From Nocardioides terrigena (GTDB taxonomy: Bacteria; Actinomycetota; Actinomycetes; Propionibacteriales; Nocardioidaceae): a DNA stretch of 64,000 nucleotides. A program made the translations under genes and the position numbers. The DNA lies in contig NZ_PZYY01000011.1 of assembly GCF_003047265.1 (NCBI RefSeq), positions 1-64,000 of the forward strand, given 5' to 3'. Below the pieces are notes generated by a model, which was given only the letters and a program-made list of their open reading frames with translations, had not been told where the DNA came from and did no database searches. Positions 1 through 7,393 of this stretch are shown piece by piece (position 1 is the stretch's first letter; each line of letters starts with the position of its first letter).

Positions 1-77
1 AGATCAAACGCTGCCTCAAGCGCTACATCGCCCGAGATCTCTACCGGCTACTCGAACACCGACCGATCATGGCTTGA
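1..77 (+). mobile_element. 3' end of a probable IS110-family transposase
   Basis: The window opens inside a reading frame closed by TGA at 75-77. The visible tail includes IKRCLKRYIARDLYRLL, a basic C-terminal pattern (RCLKRYIAR-x-x-Y) that I associate with IS110-family transposases. The body of the gene, including the DEDD and serine-containing domains, lies outside the window, so the family is inferred from about two dozen residues. The right end of the element should lie within the next few hundred bases, but I cannot place it. Confidence 0.55.
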
Positions 78-121
78 CGATCCATAGGAGCGTCGTCCGC
101 ACCACCCGCCGTACCGTCTCC

Positions 122-148
122 GACCCGTCCGCCTCCCGCGGGCGGGTC
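122..148. repeat. 11-bp hairpin downstream of the transposase tail
   Basis: The arms at 122-132 and 138-148 pair over 11 positions with one G-T wobble around a 5-base loop (CTCCC). No T-run follows. It may terminate the transposase transcript or belong to the noncoding end of the insertion sequence. Confidence 0.5.
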
Positions 149-196
149 GGGGTCGTCCCACCCATCCACCCCCACCCGCCGCTCCGAAGGAGCACC

Positions 197-817
197 GTGA
201 CCGAGCCGCTGCTGACGAGGTACGACGCCCCCGGGCGCCCCGACGCGCTGATCCTGATGCTGCACGGCGGCACGCCACGCTCCACCCTGCCGGTCGACGG
301 CCGCAGTGCCTCCTGGCAGCGGGCCGCCTGGATGCAGCGCTCCATCGCCGCCCGGGCCCACGACGCCGGCGCGGGTGTGTGGCTGGTGCGCTACCGCGAG
401 CGCGGCTGGAACGGTGCCGCCGACCGGCCCGCCGACGCGCGCTGGGCGCTGGACCGCGTGCGCGCCGAGCACGGGGACGTGCCGGTGGTGCTGCTCGGCC
501 ACTCCATGGGGGCCCGGGTGGCCGTCCACGTCGCCGACGACCCGTCGGTGGTGGGCGTCGTCGGGCTCGCTCCCTGGTGGTCGGCGCAGGATCCCGTGCG
601 CACCCTCGCCGGCCGGTCCCTGGTCGCCGCCCACGGCCGCCGGGACCGGATCACGTCGTACGCCGAGACCACGAGGTACGTCGCCCGTGCGCGCGAGGTC
701 GCCGCCGACGCCTCGCTGCACGACATGGGAGCGCTGGGCCACTACATGCTCACCGGCGTGGCCCGCTGGAACGACGTGGCCATCGACTCCGCCCTGCGGC
801 TTCTCGACCCCGCCTAG
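197..817 (+). CDS. small alpha/beta-hydrolase-fold protein
   Basis: This 206-residue protein has the alpha/beta-hydrolase layout. It has an oxyanion region LMLHGG near the N-terminus, the nucleophile elbow LLGHSMGAR in mid-protein, HGRRDR after the later strand (acid position) and GALGHYML near the end with the likely catalytic His. I chose the GTG at 197 because GAAGGAG precedes it by a few bases and the fold begins directly after it. An ATG at 74 is in frame but would add a low-complexity Pro/Arg leader overlapping the transposase stop. It has no signal peptide, so a cytoplasmic esterase or thioesterase-like enzyme is likely; the substrate is unknown. Confidence 0.8.
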   Translation: MTEPLLTRYDAPGRPDALILMLHGGTPRSTLPVDGRSASWQRAAWMQRSIAARAHDAGAGVWLVRYRERGWNGAADRPADARWALDRVRAEHGDVPVVLLGHSMGARVAVHVADDPSVVGVVGLAPWWSAQDPVRTLAGRSLVAAHGRRDRITSYAETTRYVARAREVAADASLHDMGALGHYMLTGVARWNDVAIDSALRLLDPA

Positions 818-841
818 GACCCCCGCCCCGGCTGGGAAGTT

Positions 842-894
842 GGGGACGATCTCGTCGGTCGAACCACACGTCCACCTACCAGTTCGTCCCCGAC
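842..894. terminator. paired arms between convergent genes
   Basis: The gap between two convergent stop codons holds GGGGACGA at 842-849 paired with TCGTCCCC at 884-891, and a partly overlapping alternative pairing (GTCGG/CCGAC plus CGAAC/GTTCG). It could act as a bidirectional terminator. It has no T-tract, and the 34-base loop makes this uncertain. Confidence 0.35.
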
Positions 895-916
895 TACGGC
901 GCGGCCTGGTGACGGG

Positions 917-1906
917 TCAGAGGTGGCCGGCGACGACGCCGGCGAGGTGCAGCGCCTGCCGCGACCAGTCGTACGACGCACCGGCGAGGCCGCAGGACGG
1001 CGTCACGACCAGACGGGGCAGGGCCTCCTCGTGGTCGAGACCCAACATGTCGAGCCAGCGCAGCACCCGCTCGGTGAGGGCCGTGTCGGTGGGGACGCTC
1101 GCCGGCTCGGTCGACGGCACGATGCCGATCGCGACGGTCCGGCCGGCCTCGATGGCCTCGGCGAAGTGGTCGAGGTCCTCGGGGCGCAGCACGTCGAGGT
1201 CGGCGGACAGCCCGAGCGCCCCGGCGCCGTGCACGAGCGACCAGGGCACCCCGGGCGCGCACGAGTGCACCCACGGCTCGGCCCCGGCCTCGGTGATCGC
1301 GGTCAGGACCCACTCGAGGGCGGCGGAGGCCTCGGGCAGGTCGACGCGACGGAGCCGGCCGAAGCCGGAGACCGTGGGCACCTGCCCCCCGAGGACCGCG
1401 GGCAGGGCGGGCTCGTCCACCTGCACCACCAGCCGCTCGTTCCCGGGCAGCCGCCGGCGCAGGTCGGCGACGTGGTCGCGGACGCCCTCGGCCAGCGCCT
1501 GGGCGAGGTCGCGACGGGCGCCGTGGTCGGACAGGACCTTGTCGCCCCGCGGCTTCTCCACGGTCGCGGCCAGTGTCCACGGACCGCAGACCTGGGCCTT
1601 GAACGGACCGGCGTGCCCCTGGGCCTGCTCCTCGACCTGGTCGAGGTCCTGGGCGAGCAGCGACCGCGCCCGGCGGTGGTCGACGCCCGGGGCGTCGGTG
1701 AGCCGCCAACCGGCGGGCTGGAGGTCGGCGCCGAGACCGGCGACCACGGCGAGCCCGCGGCCGGTCATCGACGCCCCTGCGCCACGTCCGGGCAGCTCCG
1801 GGACGTGCGGGAGGGAGAGCTCGCCGAGCACGACGCGCACCGCCTCGGCGTACTCCCGGTCGTCGGTGCCGGGCATCGACCCCACACCGCTGGCGAGGGC
1901 GCTCAC
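917..1906 (-). CDS. core methionine synthase-like protein (MetE C-terminal barrel only)
   Basis: This 329-residue protein corresponds to the C-terminal catalytic barrel of cobalamin-independent methionine synthase and lacks the N-terminal folate-binding half of classic MetE (about 750 residues). The zinc ligands appear intact: His214 and Cys216 in VHSC, and Cys305 in PSCGL. VDEPAL at 163-168 matches the conserved MetE DEPAL motif. The GTG start overlaps the mnmA stop as GTGA, so it is translationally coupled and is the last gene of a cysteine desulfurase-mnmA operon. Similar core proteins are common in actinobacteria. It probably moves a methyl group to a thiol, but the methyl donor and the true acceptor are not known. 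A frame extending upstream is a shadow of mnmA. Confidence 0.85.
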   Translation of the reverse strand: MSALASGVGSMPGTDDREYAEAVRVVLGELSLPHVPELPGRGAGASMTGRGLAVVAGLGADLQPAGWRLTDAPGVDHRRARSLLAQDLDQVEEQAQGHAGPFKAQVCGPWTLAATVEKPRGDKVLSDHGARRDLAQALAEGVRDHVADLRRRLPGNERLVVQVDEPALPAVLGGQVPTVSGFGRLRRVDLPEASAALEWVLTAITEAGAEPWVHSCAPGVPWSLVHGAGALGLSADLDVLRPEDLDHFAEAIEAGRTVAIGIVPSTEPASVPTDTALTERVLRWLDMLGLDHEEALPRLVVTPSCGLAGASYDWSRQALHLAGVVAGHL

Positions 1907-3021
1907 CCGAGCGCCTCCGAGCGGGCGGTGGCGCTGATGGTCGCCGACCCGACGACCCGGCTGCCGTCGTAGACCACGGCGGCCTGGCCGGGGGCGATGC
2001 CCTCGGCGGGGTCGAGGAGCTCGATGGCGACGCGGTCGCCACCGTCCTCGACGGTCACGACGGCGCGGTGCTCGGCGCCGTGGGCCCGCAGCTGGACGGT
2101 CACGCCGGGTCCCGCGAGCAGGGAGGGGACGGTGCCGCACCAGCGCGGCCGGATGCCGGTGATCCGGTCGATCCGCAGGCCCTCGCGGGGACCGACGGTG
2201 ACCGTGCCGGAGACCGGCTCGATGTCCAGCACGAAGCGCGGCTTGCCGTCGGGTGCCGGGCGGCCGAGTCGCAGCCCGCGCCGCTGGCCGATCGTGTAGG
2301 CGACGGTGCCCTCGTGCTGCCCGAGCACCTCCCCCGAGGCGGCGTCGACGATGTCGCCGCCGGTGTTGGGGTTGCGCTCGCCGAGCTTGTCCCGCAGCCA
2401 GCCGGCGTTGTCGCCGTCGGCCACGAAGCAGATGTCGTGCGAGTCCGGCTTGTCGGCCACGAGCAGCCCGCGCCGGGCGGCCTCCTCGCGCACCAGCGGC
2501 TTGCTGGTGTCGCCGAGCGGGAAGAGCGAGTGCGCCAGCTGCTGCTGGTCGAGGACGCCGAGGACGTAGGACTGGTCCTTGCCGTGGTCCACCGCCCGGT
2601 GCAGCTCGATCAGGCCGTCGTCGCCGGTGCGCAGCTGGGCGTAGTGGCCCGTCGCGACGGCGTCGAAGCCGAGGGCCAGCGCCCGGTCGAGCACGGCGGC
2701 GAACTTGATCTTCTCGTTGCAGCGCAGGCACGGGTTGGGCGTGCGGCCGGCGGCGTACTCGTCCATGAAGTCCTCGACCACGTCCTCGTGGAAGCGGTCG
2801 GACAGGTCCCAGACGTAGAACGGGATGCCGATGACGTCCGCCGCACGGCGGGCGTCGTTGCTGTCCTCGATCGTGCAGCAGCCACGGGCGCCGGTGCGGT
2901 ACGACGCGGGGTTGCGCGAGAGCGCGAGGTGGATGCCGGTCACGTCGTGGCCGGCCTCGACGGCGCGGGCAGCGGCGACGGCCGAGTCGACCCCGCCGGA
3001 CATGGCGGCGATGATCCTCAT
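1903..3021 (-). CDS. mnmA: tRNA-specific 2-thiouridylase MnmA
   Basis: This 372-residue cytoplasmic enzyme makes the 2-thio group of U34 in tRNAs for Lys, Glu and Gln, using ATP and persulfide sulfur. The PP-loop SGGVDS is at residues 8-13. The two catalytic cysteines are seen in TPNPCLRCN and SHDICFV, and ATGHYAQ, KDQSYVL and GQRRGL follow family order. Its length matches the family. The ATG starts at MRIIAAMSGG. It follows the cysteine desulfurase by 7 bases and overlaps the MetE-like gene by 4, so sulfur donor and acceptor are co-transcribed. Confidence 0.96.
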   Translation of the reverse strand: MRIIAAMSGGVDSAVAAARAVEAGHDVTGIHLALSRNPASYRTGARGCCTIEDSNDARRAADVIGIPFYVWDLSDRFHEDVVEDFMDEYAAGRTPNPCLRCNEKIKFAAVLDRALALGFDAVATGHYAQLRTGDDGLIELHRAVDHGKDQSYVLGVLDQQQLAHSLFPLGDTSKPLVREEAARRGLLVADKPDSHDICFVADGDNAGWLRDKLGERNPNTGGDIVDAASGEVLGQHEGTVAYTIGQRRGLRLGRPAPDGKPRFVLDIEPVSGTVTVGPREGLRIDRITGIRPRWCGTVPSLLAGPGVTVQLRAHGAEHRAVVTVEDGGDRVAIELLDPAEGIAPGQAAVVYDGSRVVGSATISATARSEALG

Positions 3022-3028
3022 CGCAGCC

Positions 3029-4237
3029 TCACCGGGGCCGGGCCGCGCGGGCGCGCTCCACGACCGGACCGATCGCCTCGACGAGGGCGTCGACGTCGGC
3101 GGCGGTGGAGGTGTGGCCGAGCGAGAAGCGCAGCGAGTGACGGGCCTGGTCGGCGTCGCAGCCCATGGCCAGCAGGACGTGGGACGGCTGCGGGACGCCG
3201 GCGCTGCACGCCGAGCCGGTGGAGCACTCGATGCCGCGGGCGTCGAGCAGCATGAGCAGCGAGTCGCCCTCGCAGCCCGGGAAGCCGATGTGCGCGTTGC
3301 CCGGCAGCCGGCCACCGGCCTCGCCGTCGAGGGCTGCGTCGAGCACGGCCCCGTGCAGGTGGGCGTCGGGCACCACCTCGACCACCCGGCGGACCAGGTC
3401 GTCGCGCAGCGCGGCCACGTGCTCGGCGTGCTCGGGCTGGGCCTTGACCGACGCCTCGATGGCCGCGGCGAGCCCGGCGATGGCCGGCGGGTCGAGGGTG
3501 CCGCTGCGGATGTCGCGCTCCTGCCCGCCGCCGTGGACCAGCGCGGAGACGGTGAGGTCGCGGCGTACGACGAGGGCGCCGACACCGTACGGGCCGCCCA
3601 CCTTGTGGCCGGTGAAGCTGAGGGCGTCCACGCCGGACGCCTCGAAGTCGACCGGGACCTGTCCGACGGCCTGGACCGCGTCGGTGTGGACCGGGATGCC
3701 GTGCTCGGCGGCCAGCGCGACCACCTCGTCGAGGGGCTGCAGCGTGCCGACCTCATTGTTGGCCCACATCACCGAGACGAGGGCGACGGAGGCGGGGTCG
3801 CGCTCGATGCTGGCGCGCAGCGCACCGACGTCGAGCCGGCCGCGCTCGTCCACCGGCAGCAGCTCGACCTCGGCGCCGTCGTCGGAGGCCAGCCAGTCCA
3901 GCGGGTCGAGGACGGCGTGGTGCTCGACGGCGGTGGACAGGATCCGGACGCGGCGTGCATCCTCGCCGCGGCGGGCCCAGAAGATGCCCTTGAGGGCCAG
4001 GTTGTCGGCCTCGGTGCCACCGGAGGTGAAGACCACGTCGCCGGGACGGCAGCCGAGCGAGCGGGCGATCGTCTCCCGCGCCTCCTCCACGACCCGTCGC
4101 GCCGAGCGACCGGAGGCGTGCAGCGAGTTGGCGTTGCCGACCGCGGCCAGCTGGGCGGTCATCGCGTCCAGCGCGACGGGCAGGATCGGCGTCGTCGCGG
4201 CGTGGTCGAGGTAGACGGTGGGCCCTGGCGTGGTCAT
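3029..4237 (-). CDS. cysteine desulfurase (IscS/NifS type)
   Basis: This 402-residue PLP enzyme releases sulfur from cysteine as an enzyme-bound persulfide, here most likely for MnmA. YLDHAATT opens the protein. The PLP lysine is Lys212 in SFTGHKVGG, EHHAVL carries the catalytic His, and the persulfide Cys344 lies in STGSACSAG. Its length and motifs fit the IscS-like group. TAGGCT at 4247-4252 on this strand lies 9 bases before the ATG, so it starts the operon with little or no leader. It could also feed Fe-S cluster assembly; the adjacency argues for tRNA thiolation. Confidence 0.95.
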   Translation of the reverse strand: MTTPGPTVYLDHAATTPILPVALDAMTAQLAAVGNANSLHASGRSARRVVEEARETIARSLGCRPGDVVFTSGGTEADNLALKGIFWARRGEDARRVRILSTAVEHHAVLDPLDWLASDDGAEVELLPVDERGRLDVGALRASIERDPASVALVSVMWANNEVGTLQPLDEVVALAAEHGIPVHTDAVQAVGQVPVDFEASGVDALSFTGHKVGGPYGVGALVVRRDLTVSALVHGGGQERDIRSGTLDPPAIAGLAAAIEASVKAQPEHAEHVAALRDDLVRRVVEVVPDAHLHGAVLDAALDGEAGGRLPGNAHIGFPGCEGDSLLMLLDARGIECSTGSACSAGVPQPSHVLLAMGCDADQARHSLRFSLGHTSTAADVDALVEAIGPVVERARAARPR

Positions 4238-4310
4238 GACCTGCCAAGCCTACGCGCGGGGTGCCTGAGGTCCATCTCGGCGTTCACGCCCGGGCCGTCC
4301 GGGGGCCACC

Positions 4311-4316
4311 TAGGCT
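4311..4316 (+). promoter_or_regulatory. -10 box of a likely leaderless promoter
   Basis: TAGGCT ends exactly 7 bases before the ATG at 4324, so transcription should begin at or next to the start codon. No ribosome binding site is present. The 16 bases from the box through ATG are identical to those in front of ndk. Confidence 0.6.
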
Positions 4317-4323
4317 CCCGCCC

Positions 4324-5589
4324 ATGTGGCTGATGTCCCGGGTCATCGTCGTGTGCCTGCTCCTCCTCGGCACCGGAGCCTGCTCGGCGGGCGCCCGTCC
4401 CGGCGGCCCGGCACCCGCCGAGCCGCTCGGCGCGGGCGAGCTGCGGCTGGCGGCCGCGGCCCTCGTCGAGCGACGCGAGGACGCCCTGCGCGAGGGGGAC
4501 CGGGAAGCGTTCCTGTCCACCGTGGACGACGACGAGCTCCAGTTCACGGCCACGCAGTCCCGGCTGTTCGACAACCTCGCCGCCATGCCGATCGGCGGCC
4601 TGCGCCTCGACCTCGTCGAGGACGGTGCCACCCACGACGACGGCGAGGACGGCGTGGACGGTGAGCTCCACCTGCCGGTCGACTTCACCATCCGGCTCGA
4701 GGGCTTCGAGTCGCGCAGCGTGACGCGGAGACTGCTCTACACGGTCCGGCAGGACGACGGCGAGGTCGTGCTCGTCGACGACCGCGACGGTGCGCGCGAT
4801 CGGCGGACGGGCTGGCTCCCGGACCCGTGGGACGTCGCCCACCTCGTGGTCCGCGAGAGCGGGCCGATCCTCGGCTTCTTCGACGAGGAGACCGAGCCCT
4901 ACGCCACCGCCGTGATGAGCGACCTCAGGGCGTCCCAGAAGACCGTCCTCGCGGCCGTCCCCGGCTGGTCCGGGCGCGTGGTGGCCTACGACATCTCCGA
5001 CCTCACCGCCCTGGAGGGGCGGACCCCGATGGACCTCCAGGAGACGGGTGGGGTCGCGTACGCCGTCCCGGTCCGCCCGGGCTCGAGCCGGATCGCGGCC
5101 CATCGGTTCGTCGTCAATCCCGCCGTGGCCCACAACGGCCTGCAGCGGGAGTTCCTGCTGCGTCACGAGCTCGCCCACGTGGCACTGGCGAGCAGGGACG
5201 ACCAGAGCCCCCGTTGGCTGACGGAGGGCGCGGCCGAGTACGTGTCGCGCAGCCACTACTCCGCCGCGCAGCAACGGCGCATGGCGGCGTACGTCCTGTC
5301 CTTCCTCGACACCTCCGCACCCGTCCTGGCCGACGGCGCGGAGTTCTACGTCGACGCCGAGGCGAACTACGCGCTGGCCGCCGCCGCCTGTACCTACCTC
5401 GTGGCGACTCGCGGGCCGCAGGTGCTGTGGAGGCTGATGGACGCCTTCACCGCGGAGCGGTCCAGCCGCCCCCGGCGGGCCGGGACCCTGTCGGCGGCGC
5501 AGATCGATGCCGTTCTCGTCCGAGAGGTCGGCCTGGACGAGCGGGAGCTGGTCGGGGCCGCACTGACGTGGGCGATCACGGGCGGCTGA
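4324..5589 (+). CDS. predicted lipoprotein zinc metallopeptidase (gluzincin-like)
   Basis: This 421-residue protein begins with a hydrophobic signal ending in a lipobox (LLLGTGAC), so it should be lipid-anchored outside the membrane. An N-terminal NTF2-like region of about 150 residues is followed by a catalytic region. HELAH (in RHELAHVA) supplies two zinc ligands and the general base. WLTEGAAEYV, about 25 residues later, supplies the glutamate ligand expected of gluzincins. The peptidase class is inferred from these motifs; the substrate is unknown. The ATG at 4324 was chosen because the signal peptide starts there and a -10 box stands 7 bases upstream. A second ATG at 4333 is possible. Confidence 0.8.
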   Translation: MWLMSRVIVVCLLLLGTGACSAGARPGGPAPAEPLGAGELRLAAAALVERREDALREGDREAFLSTVDDDELQFTATQSRLFDNLAAMPIGGLRLDLVEDGATHDDGEDGVDGELHLPVDFTIRLEGFESRSVTRRLLYTVRQDDGEVVLVDDRDGARDRRTGWLPDPWDVAHLVVRESGPILGFFDEETEPYATAVMSDLRASQKTVLAAVPGWSGRVVAYDISDLTALEGRTPMDLQETGGVAYAVPVRPGSSRIAAHRFVVNPAVAHNGLQREFLLRHELAHVALASRDDQSPRWLTEGAAEYVSRSHYSAAQQRRMAAYVLSFLDTSAPVLADGAEFYVDAEANYALAAAACTYLVATRGPQVLWRLMDAFTAERSSRPRRAGTLSAAQIDAVLVREVGLDERELVGAALTWAITGG

Positions 5590-5596
5590 GCAGGAC

Positions 5597-6247
5597 TCAC
5601 TCCGCCATCGGGCCGGCGAGCCACGGGTGGTCGGCGCGCTCGCGGCGTACGGCGTCGCGCAGCCAGGCCTGCGCAGCGGTGTCGAGCAGCGGCCACGCGA
5701 CCTCCAGGTCGACGGTGTCCTTCGGCCGGTCCAGCCGCGCCTTGTGGTGCAGCACGACCTCGGGCCGCATGTAGCGGATGCCGTCGTCGGCCACCCAGGT
5801 GACGTCCGCGAGCGGTACGACGTGCGCCTCGTCGCGCCGGCTCATCCAGAGGCCGTCGCGATCCTCCGACAGGATGCAGTCGAGGAACCACGGCGCGCTC
5901 GCGTGGTCGCGCAGCCACACCTGGCCCGCCTGGTCGTGCGGCTCGGGGAAGTCGTCGTCGACCGGGCGGATGGCCCCGCCGCCGGCGCTCCAGATGTGGT
6001 GCCGGTCACCGACGTGGGCGCGCAGCAGCGGCAGGTCGCGGGCCCAGATCACGAGGTCGATGTCCTCGTGACGGCGGGTGACTCCGGTGAACGCCTCGAT
6101 CGCCCAGCCGCCGACGACCCACCACTCCCCCGGGTAGCCGGCCATGAAGGCCGCCGTGCCGGCCGGGTCGAGGGCGTCCCACTCGCCGTACAGGCGGCGG
6201 AATGCCTCTTCCTCGGCGACCTCCGCAGGGGTCGGCTGCCACGTCAT
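5597..6247 (-). CDS. nucleotidyltransferase-fold protein (aminoglycoside adenylyltransferase-like)
   Basis: This 216-residue protein carries the nucleotidyltransferase signature near residue 45: VVGGWAIEAFTG followed by HEDIDLVIW, with the paired aspartates that bind metal. The layout resembles ANT(2'')/lincosamide nucleotidyltransferase-type proteins, which transfer a nucleotide to a small molecule. Many chromosomal relatives have no known substrate. The C-terminal region is rich in Trp and acidic residues. It sits 10 bases upstream-wise from the proB stop on the same strand and converges with the metallopeptidase gene 7 bases away. Resistance activity is a possibility only. Confidence 0.72.
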   Translation of the reverse strand: MTWQPTPAEVAEEEAFRRLYGEWDALDPAGTAAFMAGYPGEWWVVGGWAIEAFTGVTRRHEDIDLVIWARDLPLLRAHVGDRHHIWSAGGGAIRPVDDDFPEPHDQAGQVWLRDHASAPWFLDCILSEDRDGLWMSRRDEAHVVPLADVTWVADDGIRYMRPEVVLHHKARLDRPKDTVDLEVAWPLLDTAAQAWLRDAVRRERADHPWLAGPMAE

Positions 6248-6256
6248 GGGTGCTCC

Positions 6257-7393
6257 TCAGAGCAGCACGAGGTCGTCGCGGTGCACGACCTCGCGCTCGT
6301 ACGCCGCGCCCAGCGCGTCCTTGAGCTCCCGGCTGGAGCGGCCGAGCAGCTCGGGGAGCTCGTCGGCGTCGAAGTTGACCAGTCCCCGGGCGACCGCGAC
6401 ACCGGTCGGGCCGAGCAGGTCCACCGGGTCGCCGGCGACGAACGACCCGTCCACCGCGACGACCCCGGCGGCCAGCAGGGAGGCACCTCGCTCGGTCACC
6501 GCACGGACCGCGCCGGCGTCCAGGGTGACCGTGCCCTTGGCGTCGGTGGCGTGGGCGAGCCAGAGCATCCGGGTGGGCCGTCGGCCGCCGGTGGCGTGGA
6601 ACAGGGTGCCCACGTCGGCGCCGCCCAGAGCGGCCGACGCCTGGTCGGCGGCGGTCAGCACGACCGGGATGCCGGCCCCGGTGGCGATCCTTGCGGCCTC
6701 CACCTTGGTGACCATGCCGCCGGTGCCGACACCGGCCGCACCCGGCGACCCGATGGTGACGGCGTCGAGGTCGGCGGCGGAGCGTACGTCGGGCAGCAAC
6801 CGCGCCCCCGGACGGCTCGGCGGGCCGTCGTACAGGCCGTCGACGTCGGAGAGCAGCACCAGGAGGTCGGCGTGCACGAGGTGCGCGACCAGGGCGGCGA
6901 GGCGGTCGTTGTCACCGAAGCGGATCTCCGAGGTGGCGACGGTGTCGTTCTCGTTGACGATCGGCAGGACGCCGAGCTCGAGGAGCTTGGCGAAGGTCTG
7001 GTAGGCGTTGCGGTAGTGCGCGCGCCGGGTGACGTCCTCGGCGGTCAGGAGCACCTGGCCGGTGACCAGCCCGTGCCGGGCGAACTCCTCCTGGTAGCGG
7101 TGGGCCAGCAGCCCCTGGCCCACGCTGGCGGCCGCCTGCTGGGCCGCGAGCGACCGGGGGCGGCGGGTGAGGCCGAGCGGTGCCAGGCCGGCCGCGATGG
7201 CGCCGGAGGAGACCAGCACCACCTCAGCACCGCGACCGCGGGCGGCGGCGAGCACCTCGACGAGCTGGCGGACCCGGGCCGGGTCGATGCCACCGGCCGC
7301 GGTCGTCAGCGACGACGAGCCGACCTTGACCACGACCCGGCGCGCCCCGGCGACCAGGGTCGCCCGGTCGACGGTCGGGTCAGTCCTCGTCAC
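6257..7393 (-). CDS. proB: glutamate 5-kinase
   Basis: This 378-residue cytoplasmic enzyme catalyses the ATP-dependent first step of proline synthesis. The amino-acid kinase domain spans about residues 15-270 with VVVKVGSSSLT, VSSGAIAAG, NENDTVAT and FGDNDRLAA. A C-terminal PUA domain covers roughly 290-375. The GTG start at 7393 lies inside the end of obg (14-base overlap), giving the common actinobacterial obg-proB coupling. No proA follows in this window. Confidence 0.95.
   Translation of the reverse strand: MTRTDPTVDRATLVAGARRVVVKVGSSSLTTAAGGIDPARVRQLVEVLAAARGRGAEVVLVSSGAIAAGLAPLGLTRRPRSLAAQQAAASVGQGLLAHRYQEEFARHGLVTGQVLLTAEDVTRRAHYRNAYQTFAKLLELGVLPIVNENDTVATSEIRFGDNDRLAALVAHLVHADLLVLLSDVDGLYDGPPSRPGARLLPDVRSAADLDAVTIGSPGAAGVGTGGMVTKVEAARIATGAGIPVVLTAADQASAALGGADVGTLFHATGGRRPTRMLWLAHATDAKGTVTLDAGAVRAVTERGASLLAAGVVAVDGSFVAGDPVDLLGPTGVAVARGLVNFDADELPELLGRSSRELKDALGAAYEREVVHRDDLVLL

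Noticed and set aside
3753..4247. A second minus-strand frame over the cysteine desulfurase gene
   Set aside because: It is Arg/Pro/Gly-rich and lacks the PLP motifs that are present in the correct frame.
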